Assembly (NCBI GenBank): GCA_023427845.1
Contig: JAEYZX010000186.1
Span: 1 to 22,937 of the forward strand
Direction of reading: 5' to 3'
DNA from: Bacteroidota bacterium
Lineage (GTDB): Bacteria > Bacteroidota > Bacteroidia > Flavobacteriales > Flavobacteriaceae
Length of the DNA: 22,937 nt
Below are positions 14,793-21,959 of the stretch, one piece after another. Under the pieces are notes generated by a model that was not told the DNA's origin, made no database searches, and was given only the letters and a program-made list of their open reading frames with translations. The translations under genes were made by a program, and so were the position numbers. Position 1 is the first letter of the stretch, and each line of letters starts with the position of its first letter.

Positions 14793-14820
14793 CAAATATA
14801 CGGTTTATTTCTCCTTCCAA
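14793..14820 (-). promoter_or_regulatory. Candidate promoter of ychF
   Basis: On the minus strand TTG (14818-14820) is followed by 17 bp and TATATTTG (14793-14800), a full match to the TAnnTTTG -7 consensus. The ATG of ychF lies about 50 bp downstream. Confidence 0.6.
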
Positions 14821-14899
14821 TGACTGCTTACCGGTTTTGCGGTTTTTAATTATATAACACAAATATCGAATTGTGTAATGGCAACAGTTTATCGGCTGG

Positions 14900-14907
14900 T
14901 AACTTTG
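14900..14907 (+). promoter_or_regulatory. Candidate -7 box of the exported-protein gene
   Basis: TAACTTTG matches TAnnTTTG and lies 25 bp before the ATG at 14933. No clear TTG is found at the -33 position. Confidence 0.5.
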
Positions 14908-14932
14908 CTAACTCACCAATAATCATTTAATT

Positions 14933-15466
14933 ATGAAAAATCTAATATTAGGGTTGGCGGCATTTATTTTTACAGCCGGAATGAACGCCCAGAATACAAA
15001 TGTTACTTCGACTTCCAAAAGTACAGTTACGACAGTCAAGGATTCGGAAGGAGAAAAAAAATTGGTAAAAACGCAGAATGTAAATGAAGTTCAAAATGTA
15101 GAGCTTCAAAACGCCGAGTCGAATGCACTGAATAAAGATGTTAAGCCCTCGCCTGTGAAGGTAACGGCAAGCACGACGATTACTGCGCCCGACGGTTCAA
15201 CCAGAGTTGTTGACGTTGACAGATCCGCATATTATTCTTTAGGTGGGCAACGCTACCAGGTCTCGGTCGACAATACCGGTTACACGCTTATGACCGATGA
15301 TAACAAACGTGCCGGTATTTTAAGGCCGCTTTCAAATAACAGTTATATTTACAGAAGCGGTGACCGTACCTCGGTGGGATACTTCGACGGCAACGGCAAC
15401 CTGATCCTTGAAACGTATGACGATAAAAACGATCGTATTACTGTGGAAACTTATAAAAGAAATTAA
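14933..15466 (+). CDS. Exported protein of unknown function
   Basis: A 177-residue protein with a signal peptide (residues 1-20, cleavage after MNA-Q). The first 60 mature residues are low-complexity and rich in Thr, Ser, Val, Asn and Lys. The C-terminal half (about 85-177) has regular beta-type strands with repeated YxxxG turns (YSLGGQRYQVSV, SYIYRSGDRTSVGYFDGNG, LILETYDDKNDRITVETY), somewhat like a small beta-sheet surface protein. I recognise no family. It stands alone between a -7 box and a strong bidirectional terminator, so it is probably a single-gene transcript. Confidence 0.75.
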   Translation: MKNLILGLAAFIFTAGMNAQNTNVTSTSKSTVTTVKDSEGEKKLVKTQNVNEVQNVELQNAESNALNKDVKPSPVKVTASTTITAPDGSTRVVDVDRSAYYSLGGQRYQVSVDNTGYTLMTDDNKRAGILRPLSNNSYIYRSGDRTSVGYFDGNGNLILETYDDKNDRITVETYKRN

Positions 15467-15484
15467 CCTTAATGCCTAAATAAC

Positions 15485-15520
15485 AAAAAAAATCCTGAAT
15501 CAACATTCAGGATTTTTTTT
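15485..15520. terminator. Bidirectional intrinsic terminator
   Basis: A perfect 16-bp stem (AAAAAAAATCCTGAAT with ATTCAGGATTTTTTTT) around the loop CAAC. T-runs flank the GC part in both directions, so it can stop both the exported-protein transcript and the converging ferredoxin transcript. The last two T bases overlap the ferredoxin stop codon (15519-15521). Confidence 0.92.
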
Positions 15521-15869
15521 ATTCGTTATGCAGAAAAGCCTGCCGATTCAGTAGCGTTTCCTCGCTTTCAACATGGTTTGGATCGGGAACGCAACAGTCG
15601 ACCGGGCAAACTGCGGCACACTGCGGCTCGTCGTGAAAGCCTTTACATTCGGTACATTTATCTGGAACAATATAGTAGATTTCGTCAGAAATAGGAATAC
15701 GAGGCGCTTCGGCATCGACTTCCTCACCCGAAGGCAGCACTACCTTGCCACGAAGCGAGGTTCCGTCTTTATAGCGCCAATCGTCGGCACCTTCATAAAT
15801 CGCGGTGTTCGGACATTCCGGTTCACATGCACCACAGTTTATACATTCGTCTGTAATGATTATTGCCAT
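15519..15869 (-). CDS. 2[4Fe-4S] ferredoxin
   Basis: A 116-residue electron carrier with two [4Fe-4S] binding motifs. The first is CINCGACEPECP (C9, C12, C15, C19). The second has the widened spacing CxxC-x8-CxxxCP (C72, C75, C84, C88) seen in Allochromatium-type ferredoxins with low-potential clusters. About 50 residues between the motifs (20-71) form an insert longer than in minimal clostridial ferredoxins. It is divergent from an acyl-CoA reductase gene; whether it supplies electrons to it is not known, and LuxC-type reductases normally use NADPH. Confidence 0.92.
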   Translation of the reverse strand: MAIIITDECINCGACEPECPNTAIYEGADDWRYKDGTSLRGKVVLPSGEEVDAEAPRIPISDEIYYIVPDKCTECKGFHDEPQCAAVCPVDCCVPDPNHVESEETLLNRQAFLHNE

Positions 15870-15915
15870 TATTCTTTACTTTGGATAGGCCAAATCGGAG
15901 CAATGTGCCACCGAC

Positions 15916-15947
15916 TTTGTCATTGAAATTATTTAAGCTTATTTTTG
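15916..15947 (+). promoter_or_regulatory. Promoter of the acyl-CoA reductase gene
   Basis: TTTG (15916-15919), a 20-bp spacer and TATTTTTG (15940-15947) match both parts of the Bacteroidota promoter. The ATG follows 38 bp downstream at 15985. Confidence 0.65.
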
Positions 15948-15984
15948 CGCAAAATTACGCCCAAAACAATTCATAAACAAACAA

Positions 15985-17043
15985 ATGACTTTAGAACATA
16001 AAATAAATATTTTCGCACAATTGGGTGATTTCCTAAGCCAATTTTCTGAAAAAGAAACCACTGCAAATCCTAAAGTCGCTCATAATGATATTTTTTTGGA
16101 CGAATTTCAAAAACTGATCATATTATCACAATCACATAACGGATGGTATACGCCCGAACAGGTGTATTTTGCAATAAGCTCGTGGGCTGATGCTTTGACT
16201 ATGGACAATCTGATAAAATGGTTATCGGATTATGATCTTGAAGGCGTAACGCAGAAAACTGTCGGATTAATATTGGCCGGCAACATTCCGCTGGTCGGAT
16301 TCCATGATTTCATATCTGTGATACTCAGCGGCCACAAAGCCCTGGTCAAAACATCGTCGAATGATCAGCACCTTTTGCCATTTCTGGCAAAGTATCTGAT
16401 CGCGATTGAACCAGAATTGGAAAAACAAATTGAATTTACCGAGGGAAAACTTGAAAACTTTGACGCCGTAATCGCAACCGGAAGCAATAATACGGCGAGA
16501 TATTTTGAATATTATTTCAAGGACAAACCTTCAATTATTCGCAAAAACCGGAATTCGGCCGCGATACTTACCGGCGACGAAACAAAGGAACAGCTTATTG
16601 CGTTAGGTGAAGATATTTTCAGGTATTTCGGTCTCGGATGCCGCAATGTGTCGAAATTGTTTGTACCGCACGGGTATAATTTCGATGCATTTTTTGAAGC
16701 GATGTACGAATACCGTGACGTTGTGCAGTACGAAAAATACGCCAACAATTACGATTACAACAAAGCGGTCTTTTTGATGAGCAATTTCAAATTATTGGAT
16801 AACGGATTCATGACAATAAAAGAAGACGAAAGTTATTCCTCGCCCATTTCGAGCATTTTCTATGAATACTATGATACTATCGATACATTGAAAGACCGCC
16901 TTTCGACAGATGCCGATCAACTGCAATGCGTCGTTTCAAATATGCTGCTTCCAAACAGCATTAATTTTGGTGAAACGCAAAAACCTAAACTTTGGGATTA
17001 CGCCGACAATGTGGACACAATGCTGTTTCTTTCGGCGCTCTGA
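15985..17043 (+). CDS. Acyl-CoA reductase, LuxC-like
   Basis: A 352-residue protein of the LuxC acyl-CoA reductase family (aldehyde-dehydrogenase fold). An N-terminal all-alpha part (1-90) precedes LAGNIPLVGFHDF (97-109), the nucleotide-binding entry typical of the family. The catalytic Cys is C219 in FGLGCRNVSKLF. LuxC proper reduces an acyl enzyme to the fatty aldehyde with NADPH, and is about 480 residues long; this type is shorter. No luxD, luxE or luciferase gene is present, so light production is not implied. It lies between a ferredoxin gene and serC. The gap to serC is 100 bp, so it may or may not be co-transcribed. The substrate is unknown. Confidence 0.8.
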   Translation: MTLEHKINIFAQLGDFLSQFSEKETTANPKVAHNDIFLDEFQKLIILSQSHNGWYTPEQVYFAISSWADALTMDNLIKWLSDYDLEGVTQKTVGLILAGNIPLVGFHDFISVILSGHKALVKTSSNDQHLLPFLAKYLIAIEPELEKQIEFTEGKLENFDAVIATGSNNTARYFEYYFKDKPSIIRKNRNSAAILTGDETKEQLIALGEDIFRYFGLGCRNVSKLFVPHGYNFDAFFEAMYEYRDVVQYEKYANNYDYNKAVFLMSNFKLLDNGFMTIKEDESYSSPISSIFYEYYDTIDTLKDRLSTDADQLQCVVSNMLLPNSINFGETQKPKLWDYADNVDTMLFLSAL

Positions 17044-17143
17044 TACTACATCGTTTTTTGTTGATAAACTCCTGAAATTAAATCCCAAAACCGCCTATTG
17101 CTTTGTCGATAATTCCTGTAATTTGTAATGATAAAGCGTCATT

Positions 17144-18211
17144 ATGAAAATACATAATTATAGTGCCGGGCCATGCATACTGCCTCAGGAAGTTCTTCAG
17201 GAATCTGCGCAGGCAGTGCTGGATTTCAACAACTCCGGCCTTTCGATACTCGAGATATCGCATCGTAGCAAAGAATTTGTCGCGATCATGGAAGAAGCGC
17301 GGTCGATGGCGCTTGAGTTACTGGGTCTTCAAGACAAAGGTTATCAGGCCTTATTCTTACATGGAGGCGCCAGCCTCGAATTCCTGATGGTGCCCTACAA
17401 TCTGATGCGGCAAAAAGCTGCCTACCTCGACACCGGAACCTGGGCAAGCGGCGCAATTAAACAGGCAAAGGCCTTTGGAGAAACCGTCGTAGTTGCATCG
17501 TCGAAAGCAGATAATTATACTTATATTCCAACAGATTACGAAATACCTTCCGATGCCGATTATTTTCACTGCACCTCAAACAATACCATTTTCGGGACGC
17601 AGATGAAAGAATTCCCGAATACCGATGTTCCGATTGTATGCGACATGAGTTCCGACATTTTCTCGCGCGACATCGATTATTCGAAATTCGACCTCATTTA
17701 TGCGGGCGCGCAAAAGAATATGGGTCCGGCAGGTGTGACGCTTGTGGTCGTCAATGAAAAAATCCTCGGGAAAACCGATCGGACGATTCCATCGATGCTT
17801 GATTACAGGCAACACATTGAAAAAGAAAGCATGTACAATACGCCTCCTGTTTTTGCGGTTTATACATCATTGCTTACACTTCGTTGGCTAAAAAATAAAG
17901 GCGGAATTAAAGAGATCGAAAAAATAAACAATGCGAAAGCCGCACTTTTATACGATGAAATCGACCGAAATCCATTGTTTCGCGGAACGGCATCAAAAGT
18001 CGATCGATCTTTGATGAACGTCACCTACCTGCTTGAAGACACGCGTCAAACCGAAGCCTTTGACAAAATGTGGAAGGAAGCGGGAATATCGGGAATCAAC
18101 GGGCATCGTTCGGTTGGCGGATACCGCGCCTCGATGTACAATGCGCTTCCGTTGGAGAGCGTACAGGTTTTGGTTGATGTGATGCAGCAATTCGAAAAAT
18201 CGGTTCAATAG
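17144..18211 (+). CDS. serC: Phosphoserine aminotransferase
   Basis: A 355-residue class V PLP aminotransferase, normal length. It converts 3-phosphohydroxypyruvate to 3-phosphoserine with glutamate, and in many bacteria also makes 4-phosphohydroxythreonine for PLP synthesis. The N-terminal NYSAGPCILP (5-14), ISHRSK (38-43), HGGAS (73-77), CDMSSDIFSR (166-175) and the PLP lysine K191 in YAGAQKNMGP are characteristic. It lies upstream of serA, which catalyses the preceding step. No serB is present in the window. Confidence 0.96.
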   Translation: MKIHNYSAGPCILPQEVLQESAQAVLDFNNSGLSILEISHRSKEFVAIMEEARSMALELLGLQDKGYQALFLHGGASLEFLMVPYNLMRQKAAYLDTGTWASGAIKQAKAFGETVVVASSKADNYTYIPTDYEIPSDADYFHCTSNNTIFGTQMKEFPNTDVPIVCDMSSDIFSRDIDYSKFDLIYAGAQKNMGPAGVTLVVVNEKILGKTDRTIPSMLDYRQHIEKESMYNTPPVFAVYTSLLTLRWLKNKGGIKEIEKINNAKAALLYDEIDRNPLFRGTASKVDRSLMNVTYLLEDTRQTEAFDKMWKEAGISGINGHRSVGGYRASMYNALPLESVQVLVDVMQQFEKSVQ

Positions 18212-18223
18212 AAAAATGCGGCC

Positions 18224-18330
18224 CTAGCCCCGACAGCAGCGGCATCCTTTTTTTGTCATTGGACAGTTGCCATGACGATGGTGCCGTGACAAAAAAAGAT
18301 ATAGCGAATGGCGGGATCAGCTTCTAAAAA
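18224..18330 (+). repeat. Palindromic intergenic element, copy 3, between serC and serA
   Basis: The left arm TAGCCCCGACAGCAGCGGC runs into ATCC and CTTTTTTTGTCA, which pairs perfectly over 12 bp with TGACAAAAAAAG on the right; a smaller hairpin CCAT/ATGG lies inside. The right arm GATATAGCGAATGGCGGGA ends at CTTCTAAAAA. Both arms match the element at 5926-6015, but the central stem has a different sequence with pairing preserved. It begins 13 bp after serC and ends 22 bp before the serA ATG. Confidence 0.85.
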
Positions 18331-18351
18331 TTAAAATAATTAAGACATACT

Positions 18352-19314
18352 ATGAAAGTTTTAGCCAACGACGGCATTTCAAAAAGCGGCATCAAAGCCC
18401 TGGAAAAAGAAGGTTTTGAGGTAATCACGACAAAGGTCGCGCAGGAACAGGTTGCGAATTACATCAACCTGCACCGTATAGATGTATTGCTTGTGAGAAG
18501 CGCCACTAAAGTACGCACCGACATAATCGACAATTGCCCAACCTTAAAAATCATCGGTCGCGGCGGCGTCGGAATGGACAATATCGACGTCGATTATGCG
18601 CGTGCAAAAGGCATCCATGTAATCAATACGCCTTCTTCGTCATCGGAATCGGTTGCCGAACTCGTTTTTGCGCATCTGTTCAGCGGTGTGCGGTTTCTGC
18701 ATGATGCCAACAGGAATATGCCGCTTGAAGGCGATTTCAATTTTGAAGGCCTCAAAAAAGCCTATGCGAACGGGATGGAACTCCGAGGAAAAACGCTCGG
18801 GATAATCGGTTTTGGACGAATTGGTAAGGCTGTCGCGAAAATCGGCCTTGGTCTTGGAATGCGCGTCATTGCATCGGACAAATATGTCGGCAATGCCGAA
18901 ATAAAGGTTGATTTCTACAACGGGCAGTTCATCAATGTCGATATCATTACCGAACCGGTAGAAGATATCATCAAACATTCCGATTTCATAACGCTGCATC
19001 TCCCGGCACAGGAAGAATACGTTATTGGCGAAGCCGAATTTGAAGCGATGAAAGACAATGTCGGAATCGTGAACGCGGCGCGTGGCGGTGTCATTCACGA
19101 AGTTGCGCTGATTGAAGCGCTCGACCGCGGAAAAGTTGCTTTTGCAGGTCTTGATGTTTTTGAAGACGAACCGCAGCCGTCGGTGCAAATTTTGATGCAT
19201 CCAAAAATATCGCTGACTCCGCATATTGGCGCGGCCACTCTTGAAGCGCAGGACCGGATCGGTACGGAACTGGCCGAACAGATCATCAGCCTGCTCAAAA
19301 CCGAGAATGCCTAA
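18352..19314 (+). CDS. serA: D-3-phosphoglycerate dehydrogenase (short, without ACT domain)
   Basis: A 320-residue D-2-hydroxyacid dehydrogenase. The NAD site is GFGRIG (153-158) in LGIIGFGRIGKA. Catalytic residues are R244 in NAARGGVI, a Glu in EDEP (271-274) and H291 in TPHIGAAT. It resembles the short phosphoglycerate dehydrogenases that lack the C-terminal ACT domain, so allosteric serine inhibition by ACT is not expected. The neighbouring serC supports the assignment, which by fold alone could be another 2-hydroxyacid dehydrogenase. A palindromic repeat separates the two genes, and a strong terminator follows. Confidence 0.9.
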   Translation: MKVLANDGISKSGIKALEKEGFEVITTKVAQEQVANYINLHRIDVLLVRSATKVRTDIIDNCPTLKIIGRGGVGMDNIDVDYARAKGIHVINTPSSSSESVAELVFAHLFSGVRFLHDANRNMPLEGDFNFEGLKKAYANGMELRGKTLGIIGFGRIGKAVAKIGLGLGMRVIASDKYVGNAEIKVDFYNGQFINVDIITEPVEDIIKHSDFITLHLPAQEEYVIGEAEFEAMKDNVGIVNAARGGVIHEVALIEALDRGKVAFAGLDVFEDEPQPSVQILMHPKISLTPHIGAATLEAQDRIGTELAEQIISLLKTENA

Positions 19315-19336
19315 GCCCCGGGCGTTAAAGTTTATG

Positions 19337-19364
19337 AAAAGCACCTCTTCGTGGGTGCTTTTTT
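19337..19364 (+). terminator. Intrinsic terminator after serA
   Basis: The stem AAAAGCACC (19337-19345) pairs with GGTGCTTTT (19354-19362) around an 8-nt loop, and a run of T follows. It lies 22 bp after the serA stop codon and closes the serC-serA unit. Confidence 0.9.
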
Positions 19365-19394
19365 CTTTAATTTTAATAATGTAAAAAAGCAGTC

Positions 19395-19820
19395 ATGAAA
19401 AAGATAGCAATGTTGTTGTTCGCAGTTGGCGGATTTATGGTAAGCTGCAATTCGTCCAAAACAATGTCGCCCGACAAGCCTGTTTTGAGTGAAAACGATA
19501 CGATCCGCATATCGAACAAGGATGAAGAGTTTGATGTTGTCATTTTCGATCCGGGTTTCAATAGTTGGTTCAACACCAATGCAAGGCCACGCAATTTTTA
19601 TACGCAGAATTTTCTTGAAACCCGCAACCGGATATGGGTAACAGAATGGAACAACCGTGCAATGCAGCCACAACGCTATGGCGATATATATGATTTTCCA
19701 ATTAATTACAACTCAACTACTGATTATGGGTTTGAAGTCAACTATATGATTTTTAATTATCTGACGTATTTTCAGATAAAATACAATCAGCGGCTCGGAC
19801 CTTTTGTTCCGCGCGTATAA
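19395..19820 (+). CDS. DUF6146-like lipoprotein
   Basis: A 141-residue predicted lipoprotein with lipobox FMVSC (lipidated C18). The mature part has FDVVIFDPGFNSWF near 52-65, ETRNRIWVTEWNNR near 75-88 and a C-terminal segment with YGFEVNYMIFNYLTYF. From memory this matches DUF6146, a Bacteroidota family without known function. It follows the serA terminator and has no clear promoter of its own in the short gap. The promoter of the next gene overlaps its last codons. Confidence 0.75.
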   Translation: MKKIAMLLFAVGGFMVSCNSSKTMSPDKPVLSENDTIRISNKDEEFDVVIFDPGFNSWFNTNARPRNFYTQNFLETRNRIWVTEWNNRAMQPQRYGDIYDFPINYNSTTDYGFEVNYMIFNYLTYFQIKYNQRLGPFVPRV

Positions 19821-19833
19821 TGTTGTATTTTTG
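19802..19833 (+). promoter_or_regulatory. Promoter of the DUF6787-like gene
   Basis: TTTTG (19802-19806), a 19-bp spacer and TATTTTTG (19826-19833) match both promoter parts. The -33 element lies inside the 3' end of the preceding gene, and the ATG follows 17 bp after the -7 box. This is one of the best promoter matches in the window. Confidence 0.7.
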
Positions 19834-19850
19834 CGGCAACATTTATTGAT

Positions 19851-20171
19851 ATGAATAAGCTAAAACTACGTTGGGGAATTACTTCAAATTTCCAACTTAC
19901 CGTGATTTTTATCGTATTTGCAATCACAGGATCGACATCGGCCTACCTGTCCAAACCGTTGCTGGATCTGCTTGACATCACTAAGGACAATACCTCATTG
20001 TGGATATATTATCCTCTTTATTTCATATTGATTTTCCCCGCCTACCAAGTGTTATTGGTGTCTTATGGTTTTCTTTTTGGGCAGTTCGAGTTCTTTTGGG
20101 CTTTTGAAAAGAAAATGCTGCACTCGATGGGAATCCGAATATTTTCCGACAAAAAAAACTCCCACAATTAG
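19851..20171 (+). CDS. DUF6787-like small membrane protein
   Basis: A 106-residue protein with two strong hydrophobic segments, at about residues 14-34 and 50-76, followed by FLFGQFEFFWAFEKKMLHS and a basic tail. This fits my memory of DUF6787, a Bacteroidota family with no known function. Its stop codon (TAG at 20169-20171) lies in the loop of the shared terminator and overlaps the stop of the converging gene. Confidence 0.75.
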   Translation: MNKLKLRWGITSNFQLTVIFIVFAITGSTSAYLSKPLLDLLDITKDNTSLWIYYPLYFILIFPAYQVLLVSYGFLFGQFEFFWAFEKKMLHSMGIRIFSDKKNSHN

Positions 20172-20181
20172 CGGGAGTTTT
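20155..20181. terminator. Bidirectional terminator containing both stop codons
   Basis: The stem AAAACTCCC (20155-20163) pairs with GGGAGTTTT (20173-20181) around a 9-nt loop ACAATTAGC. T-runs are present in both directions. The stops of the two converging genes (TAG at 20169-20171, TAA at 20168-20170 on the minus strand) both fall within the loop. Confidence 0.9.
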
Positions 20182-20470
20182 TGTTATTGAGGACATACGT
20201 ATAAATCCACATCAGCGTAAAACTGGGGATGAAATCGGAGAACGGGATTATCTCCTCGAGAAACGCGAAGATTCCTCCCACCTTTCCTGTTGTCCCTTTG
20301 TATAGACGCGCCATCAATATTCCCGACAATGGCGCCCATACGACATCCGAAAATTCGCCAATAAACGGAATCGTGAACGAAAGCATTCCGATCATATCGA
20401 ACAGAATGCCGAGTATCAGATTGCGATTCTTGTTCGCAAGATTACGCTCAATTACAATGTTATCTGTCAT
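20168..20470 (-). CDS. Small membrane protein, unknown function
   Basis: A 100-residue protein with three likely membrane segments (about residues 18-40, 43-58 and 78-94) and a short charged N-terminus. The pattern LILGILFDMIGMLSFTIPFIGEFSDVVWAP is typical of a conserved flavobacterial membrane protein, but I cannot name a family. It is on the same strand as msrA, 41 bp downstream of that gene's end, so it may be read through from msrA. Its end overlaps the converging gene by 4 bp. Confidence 0.75.
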   Translation of the reverse strand: MTDNIVIERNLANKNRNLILGILFDMIGMLSFTIPFIGEFSDVVWAPLSGILMARLYKGTTGKVGGIFAFLEEIIPFSDFIPSFTLMWIYTYVLNNKNSR

Positions 20471-20511
20471 TATCTATTGATTTTTAAACACTGTTTGCAA
20501 ATCCAATGCCA

Positions 20512-21156
20512 TTATTTTTTGAGCTTGTCTTTAAATTTAGTGCGCACCTTATCGATCTTTGGCGTAATCACATAACTGCAGTACGATTGCTCCTGGTTGC
20601 GGTTGTAGTAATTTTGGTGGTAATCCTCGGCAGGATAGAATTTTGAAACGGGTGATACTTTCGTCACGATCTTTTTGCCGAAAGTATTTTCGGTCTCCAT
20701 CAGATTGATATAGTACTCCGTTAGCGATTTCTGGTCATCATTGTGATAAAAGATTTCACTTCGATATTGTGTGCCGATATCGTTCCCTTGCCGGTTCAGC
20801 GTTGTCGGGTCGTGCGTCGCAAAAAATATTTCGAGCAATTCTCCAAATGTGATCTTTTTGGGATCAAACGTGATTTGAATCGCCTCGGCATGTCCGGTTT
20901 CGCCACTTGTCACCTCTTTATAGGTCGGGTTAACAGTTTTCCCGCCGATATATCCGGAAACAACCGACTTTACTCCGTCGAGTTCGAGAAACACCGCTTC
21001 GGTACACCAAAAACAACCACCTGCAAAAGTGGCGACTTCTATTCCATTTTCCATATCCATATTGATTGGTTCGTTTTGCCGGGTTAAAGTGACGGCATCT
21101 TTAGACTGGCATCCGATTATCGAAAAGATCACCGTCATTAACATCATCTTTTTCAT
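20512..21156 (-). CDS. msrA: Peptide-methionine (S)-S-oxide reductase, lipoprotein type
   Basis: A 214-residue MsrA that repairs oxidised methionine (S-sulfoxide) in proteins. The active site is GGCFWC (46-51, catalytic C48), with GYIGG (68-72), SGETGHAEA (84-92), the HDPTTLNRQGND segment (115-126) and a candidate resolving Cys, C193 in QSYCSYV. An N-terminal signal and lipobox SIIGC (C16) predict a lipoprotein, so the enzyme should act outside the cytoplasm, anchored to a membrane. The usual cytoplasmic form has no such leader. No msrB is nearby. Confidence 0.95.
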   Translation of the reverse strand: MKKMMLMTVIFSIIGCQSKDAVTLTRQNEPINMDMENGIEVATFAGGCFWCTEAVFLELDGVKSVVSGYIGGKTVNPTYKEVTSGETGHAEAIQITFDPKKITFGELLEIFFATHDPTTLNRQGNDIGTQYRSEIFYHNDDQKSLTEYYINLMETENTFGKKIVTKVSPVSKFYPAEDYHQNYYNRNQEQSYCSYVITPKIDKVRTKFKDKLKK

Positions 21157-21170
21157 CGTCCGATTTTAAT

Positions 21171-21178
21171 CAAAAGTA
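21171..21178 (-). promoter_or_regulatory. Candidate -7 box of msrA
   Basis: On the minus strand TACTTTTG fits TAnnTTTG and lies 15 bp before the msrA ATG. No clear -33 TTG is seen. Confidence 0.5.
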
Positions 21179-21248
21179 AATGATTCTGATTAGCGCTGCG
21201 CCAGTGTTAACTAAACTTTATGCAGCAAAAGAATGTCAGCCAAAGATT

Positions 21249-21256
21249 TATTTTTG
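21249..21256 (+). promoter_or_regulatory. Candidate -7 box of the LolD-like gene
   Basis: TATTTTTG fits TAnnTTTG and lies 41 bp before the ATG at 21297. A second, weaker match TTTCTTTG occurs nearer the start. No clear -33 element. Confidence 0.45.
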
Positions 21257-21296
21257 GATAAAATGTTTGTTTCTTTGTGAAAACACACCCCATTAA

Positions 21297-21959
21297 ATGA
21301 TACACGCGAAGAATATTCATAAGTATTACGATCAGCTCCACGTATTGAAAGGCGTTGAACTCCATATAGAAAAAGGGGAAATTGTGTCGATTGTCGGCGC
21401 ATCGGGTGCCGGAAAAACGACTTTGTTGCAAATATTAGGGACGTTGGATAAACCTGCCGCTGAAGCGGGAACCGAACTAACAATAAACGGACAGGCTATT
21501 ATGGGAATGAACGACAAAAACCTGTCGCGTTTCCGAAACCTGCATTTGGGATTCATCTTTCAGTTCCACCAACTTTTACCTGAATTTACGGCATTGGAGA
21601 ATGTCTGCATTCCGGCTTACATCGCAAATAAATCAAAATCAGAAAGTGAGGCCGAAGCTAAAAAACTGCTTTCATACCTCGGACTTTCTCACCGGATGAA
21701 TCACAAGCCAAATGAACTTTCAGGAGGTGAACAACAACGTGTGGCAGTGGCACGTTCATTGATCAATAAGCCTGCAGTTATATTTGCCGATGAACCTTCG
21801 GGAAATCTCGATACGGCTTCGGCCGAAAACCTGCACCAGTTGTTTTTCAGGCTCCGCGATGAATTCGGCCAGACGTTTGTGATTGTGACTCATAATGAAG
21901 AACTCGCGAACATGGCCGATCGCAAATTGGTGATGTCGGATGGCCAAATCGTCAAGTAA
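21297..21959 (+). CDS. ABC transporter ATP-binding protein, LolD/MacB type
   Basis: A 220-residue ABC ATPase with all motifs: Walker A GASGAGKTT (34-42), Q-loop Q89 in GFIFQFHQLLPEF, signature LSGGEQQRVAVARSL (141-155), Walker B VIFADEPSGNLD (161-172) and H-loop H199. The FQFHQLLPEFTALENV segment is typical of LolD, which powers release of lipoproteins from the inner membrane to LolA with LolC/LolE. No LolC/E-type permease gene is seen in the window. Its stop overlaps the next gene's ATG by one base (TAATG). The name lolD is likely but rests on similarity alone. Confidence 0.9.
   Translation: MIHAKNIHKYYDQLHVLKGVELHIEKGEIVSIVGASGAGKTTLLQILGTLDKPAAEAGTELTINGQAIMGMNDKNLSRFRNLHLGFIFQFHQLLPEFTALENVCIPAYIANKSKSESEAEAKKLLSYLGLSHRMNHKPNELSGGEQQRVAVARSLINKPAVIFADEPSGNLDTASAENLHQLFFRLRDEFGQTFVIVTHNEELANMADRKLVMSDGQIVK

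Noticed and set aside
15985..17043. Part of a bioluminescence (lux) operon
   Set aside because: No luxA, luxB, luxD or luxE homologue is present, and short LuxC-family reductases occur in non-luminous bacteria.
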